Of a stretch of DNA of 20,139 bases, positions 15,507 through 20,139 are shown piece by piece. Each line of letters starts with the position of its first letter. The stretch's first letter is position 1. The position numbers and the translations under genes were made by a program. The notes below the pieces were generated by a model. The model was not told the origin of the DNA. It saw only the letters and a program-made list of their open reading frames with translations, and searched no databases. The DNA comes from a virus, in IMG/VR virus record IMGVR_UViG_3300009074_000054, positions 1 through 20,139 of that record. One strand, given 5' to 3'.

Positions 15507-15944
15507 TTATATATAGGTGATTTTTACATTGGCTTCATTTAGAAAGTCAGTTGCTGTTCCGCATGATTCATTCCAACGTATATTATTTGATGTGCCCATA
15601 ACAACTTCTTTAATGCCAACTTGAATCATTGCTTTAGCGCATTCGTGACAACACGGAAGTCCATGTATATATGCTGTAGCTCCTGCAAGAGATACGCCAG
15701 AGCGAGAAGCGTTATAGATTGCATTCATCTCAGCGTGGACAATGCGACTATACTTCGATTCGCGATTATTATAGAGTTCTTCATCATCACTCATTCCACG
15801 GGCAAAGCCGTTATATCCTTGAGATAGTACTTGACCAAATTTTCCGATGATCACTGCACCACACTGAGTTGAAGGATCTTTGGACCATTGGGCAATAGTA
15901 CGAGCCAACTCGATATATCGCTTATGCCATTTATTTGTTGTCAT
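15507..15944 (-). CDS. dCMP deaminase
   Basis: The start at 15944 (MTTNKWHKRYIELA) is chosen. The longer frame upstream adds 30 residues that only shadow the DUF1599-like gene, while the short form (145 residues) fits the family. HAEMNAI at 70-76 holds the zinc-binding H70 and catalytic E72. CHEC at 99-102 holds the two zinc cysteines, with Cys instead of the usual Pro before it (PCCHEC against PCPDC in T4). GAVIIGKFGQVLSQGYNGFA is the typical N-terminal strand and GYNG loop. The enzyme converts dCMP to dUMP, feeding dTMP or a 5-hydroxymethyl-dUMP route. It overlaps the DUF1599-like gene by 14 bases. Confidence 0.93.
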   Translation of the reverse strand: MTTNKWHKRYIELARTIAQWSKDPSTQCGAVIIGKFGQVLSQGYNGFARGMSDDEELYNNRESKYSRIVHAEMNAIYNASRSGVSLAGATAYIHGLPCCHECAKAMIQVGIKEVVMGTSNNIRWNESCGTATDFLNEANVKITYI

Positions 15945-16281
15945 CAGCAATCTGTTCTTTGCGATTAAGGAAGTCACGTTCAGGATCTTGACCATCCATT
16001 CCTCCTCGCATATAAGCAACGATGAACGAACCATAATTAATCAAATCTTTTGATGAATCTTCGAGAGACTCAAAGTTTGGATTATAGTTTGGATCGTTTT
16101 CCATTGCTTCAAGCACAGACTGCATCCGTAGCACCTTCGCGTGAACGATGTCGATAATCGTTGATATACCACGCGGATAATAATCTGCTTGGCGAATACG
16201 GCTATTCGGGTTTTGGTAATCGTTGCCCTTCGATGTTTGAAGCTCAGCGCATTCTTGTAATACTTTAATTGATTCTTTCAT
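15931..16281 (-). CDS. DUF1599-like (nucleotide-modification-associated) protein
   Basis: The 116-residue all-helical product has KGNDYQNPNSR (18-28), DIVHAKVLRMQSVLE (44-58) and ESLEDSSKDLINYGSFIV (71-88). This matches the KG-x-DY ... K-x-x-R ... ES-x-x-D-x-x-x-D-L-x-x-Y layout of DUF1599. That family has been proposed to be associated with nucleotide modification, and its fold is possibly related to MazG-type pyrophosphohydrolases. Its position between a thymidylate-synthase-family gene and dCMP deaminase fits that idea. A promoter directly precedes it, with only 6 bases between the -10 box and the ATG. The family assignment is by eye. Confidence 0.7.
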   Translation of the reverse strand: MKESIKVLQECAELQTSKGNDYQNPNSRIRQADYYPRGISTIIDIVHAKVLRMQSVLEAMENDPNYNPNFESLEDSSKDLINYGSFIVAYMRGGMDGQDPERDFLNRKEQIADDNK

Positions 16282-16287
16282 ACTAAT

Positions 16288-16316
16288 ATTATACTATAAT
16301 TTATACGTGTTGTAAA
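16288..16316 (-). promoter_or_regulatory. Sigma70-type promoter TTTACA-N17-TATAAT for the DUF1599-like gene
   Basis: -35 TTTACA at 16311-16316, inside the end of the upstream gene, and -10 TATAAT at 16288-16293, spacer 17. ATTAGT is all that separates the -10 from the ATG at 16281, predicting a leaderless mRNA. It shares 14 exact bases around the -10 with the promoter at 1844-1872. Confidence 0.75.
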
Positions 16317-16792
16317 TGATTAACGTTTAGAAGACTGTAACCTTTAGAAGTTTTAAACGCGGTTTTAATAGCCTCTTTTAATGGAAGCATTCCTTCAAAC
16401 TTAAATGTCAACTCTTGTCCAATCTTATAGTCGTGTTCTATGTTTTGAGAGAATGCTACAATATGAGTAAGCTGATTGCGATTATATGAATCAACCATTT
16501 TCAATATTCCAGTTAGAGATACATTAGAGTATTGACTTGGCTTTCGTTTCAAATCAATTAATACTTCATCTGTAAATGCCCAATCATGTCTCCATTGATA
16601 GGCTTCTTTCTCTACTTTGTCTAAAGTTTTCATTAGACCAATGTGTTTAGCCGTTATCTCAAGAGCAAGAGCATCTACATTTTCACGACTGCTATATGCT
16701 GGTTTCTTCGCCTCTTCGTCGAGTCTATTGAGCAACCACTCATCTACCACATATGTGTGGTTATTAATTATTTCTGCAATTTTTTCAATCAT
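16301..16792 (-). CDS. Hypothetical phage protein, 163 aa
   Basis: No family is recognised. The product is acidic and mostly helical in its first 110 residues (MIEKIAEIINNHTYVVDEWL, KPAYSSRENVDALALEITAK). The C-terminal part is beta-like (YKIGQELTFKFEGMLPLKEA). It has no signal peptide or membrane segment. It lies in the nucleotide-metabolism operon between the thymidylate-synthase-family gene and the DUF1599-like gene. A 14-codon reading frame sits immediately upstream, joined by one base to its ATG. Its last codons overlap the -35 box of the next promoter. Confidence 0.75.
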   Translation of the reverse strand: MIEKIAEIINNHTYVVDEWLLNRLDEEAKKPAYSSRENVDALALEITAKHIGLMKTLDKVEKEAYQWRHDWAFTDEVLIDLKRKPSQYSNVSLTGILKMVDSYNRNQLTHIVAFSQNIEHDYKIGQELTFKFEGMLPLKEAIKTAFKTSKGYSLLNVNHLQHV

Positions 16793-16793
16793 A

Positions 16794-16838
16794 TTAGCTC
16801 GAGAAAGAAGCGTTTAAGTCAGCTGCGTTGAATTTCAT
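16794..16838 (-). CDS. Possible 14-codon micro-ORF
   Basis: ATG at 16838 follows the thymidylate-synthase-family stop after one base. The frame reads MKFNAADLNASFSS and stops at 16794-16796, one base before the ATG of the 163-aa gene. Both junctions read TAATATG. It exactly fills the intergenic gap, so it may be a leader peptide, a coupling device or the remnant of a start. It is too short to be sure. Confidence 0.25.
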   Translation of the reverse strand: MKFNAADLNASFSS

Positions 16839-16839
16839 A

Positions 16840-17586
16840 TTAACTGTAAAATTCTCTTACCGCTTGGTTATAGTCGCGATGAGCTTCATTAGCGAGAGTC
16901 TTAAGTTTATCAAGGTTATTCTTTTGATTATCGATATAATCTTCAATAAACTTAAAATGGCGCTCGTATACGTGGAGAGAACCGACCTGCCAAGTTATGC
17001 CACCTGGTGGAATACCAAGATCATTAGCCAACTTGTTAAGTACATACTCTTGCCATGCTGAATCATTACGATAGCCAAAGACAACATCGTTAGATCGCAT
17101 TTGAACAATAGCATGAAGTGCATTATCGCGAATAAGATACTGAACAGCATTCGTACAGATGAAGTCAGACATACCATTGAGATTATATTCAGTATGTATA
17201 GTTGGTCGTGTATAGATCATTACAGCACGGCGAGTATTTTGATCCAAAGAGAGATGCTCGCGGCAGCGCTTGTACTGATGTTTATTTTCAGCACTGAATA
17301 TTAGATAACCATAGTTTGAATGAATCATACCATCTTTATCTGATATTTCTTGCCAAATCTTTGGAGTTGGAACAAGATCATTCACATTGCACGATTGCGA
17401 TTCATACCACTGGATTTCGCGATCGATGTAATTCTGGTCGGGTGTACCAAAGATAGCAACTTCATTCGCTAAGAATGAAGCACCAACAATTTCAATGGTT
17501 TTTACTCCTGTTTTATCGGTAACAAACTCGTTATGGAGGAATTTCTGTACGAATGTTTTACGTATATCTTTAACTAGATTTTGCAT
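16840..17586 (-). CDS. Thymidylate-synthase-family enzyme, candidate dNMP hydroxymethylase
   Basis: The product has 248 residues. Family landmarks: IWQEISDKDGMIHSNYGYLI (77-96), DQNTRRAVM (115-123) with the phosphate-binding arginines, DFICTNAVQY (141-150) with C144 as the catalytic cysteine, QMRSNDVVFGYRND (162-175), and LHVYERHF (204-211) with the H-x-Y pair. The usual P-C-H around the cysteine is I-C-T here. The asparagine that selects dUMP in thymidylate synthase (N177 in E. coli) appears to be D175. The same Asn-to-Asp change is known for T4 dCMP hydroxymethylase, so a dCMP substrate is possible. A 5-hydroxymethyl-dUMP-forming enzyme is the alternative. The promoter -10 box is only 8 bases before the ATG. 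Confidence 0.85.
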   Translation of the reverse strand: MQNLVKDIRKTFVQKFLHNEFVTDKTGVKTIEIVGASFLANEVAIFGTPDQNYIDREIQWYESQSCNVNDLVPTPKIWQEISDKDGMIHSNYGYLIFSAENKHQYKRCREHLSLDQNTRRAVMIYTRPTIHTEYNLNGMSDFICTNAVQYLIRDNALHAIVQMRSNDVVFGYRNDSAWQEYVLNKLANDLGIPPGGITWQVGSLHVYERHFKFIEDYIDNQKNNLDKLKTLANEAHRDYNQAVREFYS

Positions 17587-17594
17587 AATATATT

Positions 17595-17623
17595 ATTATA
17601 AACTATTAGATGAATTTTGTACA
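17595..17623 (-). promoter_or_regulatory. Sigma70-type promoter TGTACA-N17-TATAAT for the thymidylate-synthase-family gene
   Basis: -35 TGTACA at 17618-17623 and -10 TATAAT at 17595-17600 with 17 bases between, in the 87-base gap before the ATG at 17586. Eight bases lie between the -10 and the ATG, and no Shine-Dalgarno sequence fits in them. Confidence 0.7.
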
Positions 17624-17673
17624 TCATATTAATTTGAGATTAGTTGAGGTTGATCGTTAATGTTAGTAGTCTA

Positions 17674-18009
17674 TTATGCTCCAGTCCATGCAATCTTAGT
17701 AAGATCTTCATTGACAAAGATGTTTCCGCGGGCAAAGTTTCGAGCTGGTGCTTTATGACCTGCGGCTTTAAGAATATCACCATACGCGAATTTCTTATCT
17801 TTATCGGTATTAACGATGAAAGAGTGAGCTCCGCCACCTGTCCTGATTGCGATGTATTTGTTACCGACTGCGTGGCTGACAGAGGCTGCGAATTCTTCTC
17901 GCATCTCAGCGCTAATATCATCATCACCTTTCATAAAGCGATTATAGCTGGCTTTCATAACTTCGTAAAGGTTATCTATAGCTGTAGTCATTTCTTTAGT
18001 AGTTTTCAT
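17674..18009 (-). CDS. Small hypothetical phage protein, 111 aa
   Basis: The product starts MKTTKEMTTAIDNLYEVMKA, a helical region rich in charged residues. It then has a compact Gly/Ala-rich part (AVGNKYIAIRTGGGAHSFIV, then KFAYGDILKAAGHKAPARNF). It has no membrane segment, signal or metal motif. I recognise it as a typical small phage protein without known function. The gene is monocistronic in layout, with its own promoter 36 bases upstream and another promoter directly after it, so it may be separately regulated or highly expressed early. Confidence 0.75.
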   Translation of the reverse strand: MKTTKEMTTAIDNLYEVMKASYNRFMKGDDDISAEMREEFAASVSHAVGNKYIAIRTGGGAHSFIVNTDKDKKFAYGDILKAAGHKAPARNFARGNIFVNEDLTKIAWTGA

Positions 18010-18045
18010 AATTTTTATAAGCTCTATTGGTTGGTTACAGTATTA

Positions 18046-18073
18046 ATTATACCATATATGGACCAAATGTACA
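18046..18073 (-). promoter_or_regulatory. Sigma70-type promoter TGTACA-N16-TATAAT for the 111-aa gene
   Basis: -35 TGTACA at 18068-18073, -10 TATAAT at 18046-18051, spacer 16, on the minus strand. The spacer contains the perfect palindrome CCATATATGG (18052-18061), touching the -10 box as in the uvsX promoter. Confidence 0.65.
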
Positions 18074-18098
18074 CTAGTAATATACCTATGATATTCAG

Positions 18099-18117
18099 TT
18101 ACATATGACTTTCTCCT
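18099..18117 (-). other. Orphan Shine-Dalgarno with start-stop (ATG-TAA)
   Basis: AGGAG (18113-18117) lies 8 bases before ATG-TAA (18104 to 18099) in the 136-base gap between the primase-like and 111-aa genes. No longer ORF follows. It may be the remnant of a deleted gene or a ribosome-parking site. Apart from this and the promoter, I see nothing in this gap, including no clear terminator. Confidence 0.3.
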
Positions 18118-18145
18118 GAGTAAGGGTGCCAGAATCACAAAATTG

Positions 18146-19078
18146 TCACGCTTTTAGCGCATAGTCTATCGCTCTAGCAGCCTCAAGGACTAATGGTCTG
18201 CTCTTATACCATCCACCAGTATCTTGATCGATCTCTGTACACAGTCTCGAAATTTCATCTGGAGAAATTGGATATCCGCGTTTGATTGCGTTAGCTGCAA
18301 TAGAGACCATAATAGAGTACATCTTTGAGTACCAACCAGTAGAACCAATTGTTTTATATTCAATAACCATTTGCTTATTGACGAATGGGCAATCTGAATA
18401 TGAGGACCATGTAATAGATGTATTTGTTAACCGAGTTTCTCTATATTTTTGTATCTCTTTACGAATATGATCAGGAAGCTTATCAGCAAATGAGCTCTTA
18501 AATCCATCTACAAAATCGTGCTTCTGCATGAGAGCGGTTGGATCAAGTAGCGGAGCTTTATGTGTAAAAATGAAGTTGTATGCGTTTGGATACTGAGCAG
18601 GAACATAATACATTCTGCTTAAGTCTTTTGTTTGCTTATCGCCAAGGGAGTTGAACTCTGTATTAAGAGCAAACCAAAAGTGACGAATCTTATCTGCTGA
18701 AACTGCTTCAGTAAGCGGGAATACGATTCTAAACTTAGGATGCTCCTTTGTCGAGGATGCCGATGAGTAGCAAATAAAGTAGTGGTCTTTGAACACTTTT
18801 ATCGCTTCTTCAAATGAGGTATCATACTCATCGACATCCAACGCTGCCCATTTGGACCACTTTGTTACGTTTACGTTCTTACGCGTTTCACCGCTGACAT
18901 ACGCAGCTGGAGATATAAGTGGTGAACCCTTTTTGAATTCACCTTTCTTCGGCTTATAACCTGGTTGTGTAGACAAATCATATAGCAACTTTTCGAACTT
19001 CTCAAGGGAGTCGAACGACATCAACTTATGTGTCTTATTGTCGAAGATGTTGCTGTAGATTGTAAGAGCGTAAGACAT
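18146..19078 (-). CDS. AEP/PrimPol-like primase domain protein
   Basis: The product has 310 residues. WAALDVDEYD (77-86) holds the D-x-D metal-binding motif. YSSASSTKEHPKFRIVFPL (104-122) matches the phage and plasmid AEP primase pattern (YSS/T-S-S...P-K-x-R-h-V-h-P-L). KDLSRMYYVPAQYPNA (151-166) matches the D-x-S-R-x-x-Y-x-P motif that follows in these primases. The C-terminal 90 residues are helical (SKMYSIMVSIAANAIKRGYP, then DEISRLCTEIDQ), similar to a PriCT-type helical domain. T4 itself uses a TOPRIM-type primase (gp61), so this may be an alternative primer maker or initiator. The start lies 5 bases after the MazG-like stop. Confidence 0.75.
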   Translation of the reverse strand: MSYALTIYSNIFDNKTHKLMSFDSLEKFEKLLYDLSTQPGYKPKKGEFKKGSPLISPAAYVSGETRKNVNVTKWSKWAALDVDEYDTSFEEAIKVFKDHYFICYSSASSTKEHPKFRIVFPLTEAVSADKIRHFWFALNTEFNSLGDKQTKDLSRMYYVPAQYPNAYNFIFTHKAPLLDPTALMQKHDFVDGFKSSFADKLPDHIRKEIQKYRETRLTNTSITWSSYSDCPFVNKQMVIEYKTIGSTGWYSKMYSIMVSIAANAIKRGYPISPDEISRLCTEIDQDTGGWYKSRPLVLEAARAIDYALKA

Positions 19079-19083
19079 AATTG

Positions 19084-19491
19084 CTAAGCTAGATCTCCAT
19101 GATTGCCGCTGTGGTCAGGTGCAAGCCATCCAGCTGGCTTCACCAAATCTGGTAACCCTAAAGGATTATCTCTACCCTCTTTAATACCAACTTCCTTTGA
19201 CATGTTTGCCTTATGCACTTCGTCCCAAGCTCTGTATGGATCTACACCAAGAGCATCAAGTGTGCCAATTGCCACAACACATAGGTCAATCAATCCATCA
19301 ACAACTTCTTCAGAATCAAAAGACTTACCAGATTCTGCAGCTGTTTCAGTTTCTCCCAGTTCCTCGTGGAGGAAGTCTAATCTAAAACGTAAGAATGTTC
19401 GTAGCATTACACTATCAAAATTCTTAACGGCATCTCGCACACCAAATTTAGTATGCATTTCATTTATATCTTTACACCAGTCTTTACTCAT
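19084..19491 (-). CDS. MazG-like nucleotide pyrophosphohydrolase
   Basis: The 135-residue all-alpha product has FLHEELGETETA (40-51) with the E-E-x-x-E metal-binding motif (E43, E44, E47). EEVVDGLIDLCVVAIGTLDA (61-80) holds the second D-x-x-x-D pair (D65, D69). WDEVHKANMSK and VKPAGWLAPDH at the C-terminus are typical of phage MazG-like proteins. Members cleave NTPs or dNTPs to the monophosphate and pyrophosphate. Here it could supply dUMP or dCMP and remove normal dNTPs, as T4 gp56 does. A promoter sits 7 bases before the ATG, so the mRNA may be leaderless. Confidence 0.88.
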   Translation of the reverse strand: MSKDWCKDINEMHTKFGVRDAVKNFDSVMLRTFLRFRLDFLHEELGETETAAESGKSFDSEEVVDGLIDLCVVAIGTLDALGVDPYRAWDEVHKANMSKEVGIKEGRDNPLGLPDLVKPAGWLAPDHSGNHGDLA

Positions 19492-19498
19492 AATATCT

Positions 19499-19527
19499 AT
19501 TATACCCTATTTTGCGGGTTTTGTACA
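19499..19527 (-). promoter_or_regulatory. Sigma70-type promoter TGTACA-N17-TATAAT for the MazG-like gene
   Basis: -35 TGTACA at 19522-19527, -10 TATAAT at 19499-19504, spacer 17, on the minus strand in the gap after the polymerase stop. AGATATT is all that lies between the -10 and the ATG at 19491. Confidence 0.75.
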
Positions 19528-19529
19528 AC

Positions 19530-20139
19530 CTAAAAGAAAAACTCCTGAAGATTTGCTTGAGGTTCTGCTGACCAACCGATAGCGTTGAGTATAATATTGA
19601 TTGGATCAAGGAATGATTTTTCGAATTGAAGATCATAATTGATGTATTTATTGAGCTCTAGCTCATCAGGCAAAAAGTCGGGGAATGCCACTACGTTCTC
19701 ACGAAGAGGATTCGGCATAAGCATATATAAGAACTTGATCTTATCACCATTCTGAATAACCTGATGCTTACGATTAAGACCTTTCAGTTTGAGTTGGTTA
19801 TTATATAGTAAAGAACCTCTGACATGAATTGGAGTACCCTTACTATATATAGTAGCCTTTGATTTCCATTTACTTAGATCTGTTACACCTCTAGGAAATG
19901 CAACCTGATCAGGAGATAGCGATTGAAAGTGCGCTTTAAAATCAGCAATAGCGCGTTGAGTTTTTCTTTCATCTCCTGTTACAATGATCTTGAACATTTC
20001 GTTCATTGCACTGCGGCATGCTTGAGGTGTAGAAGACTTAACAGCTTCAATCCCCATGATCTTGATCTTTGGCTCGGCGTATTGAACACCTTCGTTATTA
20101 TGAACGTTGAGGATGTATCGCTTCTTCGCAGTCCAAATA
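19530..20139 (-). CDS. 43: DNA polymerase, family B, C-terminal part (T4 gp43-like; 5' end outside window)
   Basis: The frame continues to the window edge; its first internal ATG is at 20057, but 27 more codons upstream (IWTAKKRYILNVHNNEG...YAEPKIKIMG) clearly belong to the polymerase. About 202 residues are visible. They include KKRYI and MGIEAVKSSTP, matching the KKRY and MGxExxKSSTP segments at the end of the palm domain in T4 gp43. Thumb features follow: PIHVRGSLLYN, NGDKIKFLYMLMPNP, YINYDLQFEKSFLDP. The C-terminus ANLQEFFF resembles the sliding-clamp-binding tail of gp43 (SLFDMFDF). The catalytic Asp motifs and the exonuclease domain lie outside the window. Confidence 0.93.
   Translation of the reverse strand, partial: IWTAKKRYILNVHNNEGVQYAEPKIKIMGIEAVKSSTPQACRSAMNEMFKIIVTGDERKTQRAIADFKAHFQSLSPDQVAFPRGVTDLSKWKSKATIYSKGTPIHVRGSLLYNNQLKLKGLNRKHQVIQNGDKIKFLYMLMPNPLRENVVAFPDFLPDELELNKYINYDLQFEKSFLDPINIILNAIGWSAEPQANLQEFFF

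Noticed and set aside
15508-15513. TATAAT-like sequence just before the start at 15503
   Set aside because: No -35 box lies 16-18 bases upstream and the distance to the ATG is too short; it forms the end of the dCMP deaminase gene.
15945-16034. N-terminal extension of dCMP deaminase
   Set aside because: The 30 extra residues are a shadow of the DUF1599-like gene; the family starts at the MTTNKWHKRY methionine.
18118-18145. Possible terminator after the primase-like gene
   Set aside because: Only a 4-bp stem (ACAA/TTGT) can be formed and no T-run follows.
19103-19582. Plus-strand 159-codon frame
   Set aside because: Antisense to the MazG-like gene and crosses its promoter.
1-20139. tRNA genes, CRISPR arrays, IS elements, attachment sites
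   Set aside because: None visible: the sequence is almost fully occupied by overlapping minus-strand genes, with no gap longer than about 140 bases.

Overview
The window reads as part of a lytic, T4-like tailed phage genome (Caudoviricetes, myovirus type). It is AT-rich, and every supported gene lies on the minus strand, packed with overlaps of 1 to 41 bases. The phage assignment rests on recognisable T4-type replication genes: the C-terminal end of a family B DNA polymerase (gp43-like), a UvsX recombinase, a gp40-like protein and a gp41-like helicase, the last three in the T4 order uvsX-40-41. No rRNA, tRNA, integrase, IS element or CRISPR array was seen. Both window edges cut genes.

Reading with transcription (right to left), the first block (20139 to about 11400) holds early or middle genes. 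These are DNA polymerase, a MazG-like pyrophosphohydrolase, an AEP/PrimPol-like primase, a small unknown protein, a thymidylate-synthase-family enzyme, an unknown protein, a DUF1599-like protein and dCMP deaminase. They are followed by four genes that look like a DNA-base hypermodification set: two proteins resembling amino acid:DNA transferase/pyrophosphorylase families, a PLP fold-type-II enzyme, and a two-part protein with a GDSH motif. Next come uvsX-40-41 and a SprT-like zinc protease gene joined to the helicase gene (11341 to 8173). Six promoters of the form TKTACA-N16/17-TATAAT serve this half. Four of them put the -10 box only 6 to 8 bases before the start codon, which suggests leaderless mRNAs.

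The left block (8119 to 1) looks late. Four T4-type late boxes (TATAAATA) occur just upstream of genes, and most products start with a short tag of the form M-x-x-F-K-x-F/H-(I/L) followed by an (I/L)-x-E site. This resembles the capsid targeting sequence of T4 internal proteins, which the gp21 prohead protease removes. Behind the tags are enzymes: a nucleotidyltransferase/P-loop kinase fusion, a Pol-beta-type nucleotidyltransferase and a DNA/RNA ligase-type nucleotidyltransferase. The leftmost gene, cut by the edge, has about ten (I/L)-x-E|(A/G) sites and looks like a scaffold or internal head protein.

The working picture is a phage that modifies its own DNA bases early and late packs a set of nucleic-acid or nucleotide enzymes into the head, presumably for delivery with the DNA. 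Gene families were recognised from motifs by eye. The hypermodification and head-delivery roles are inferences.
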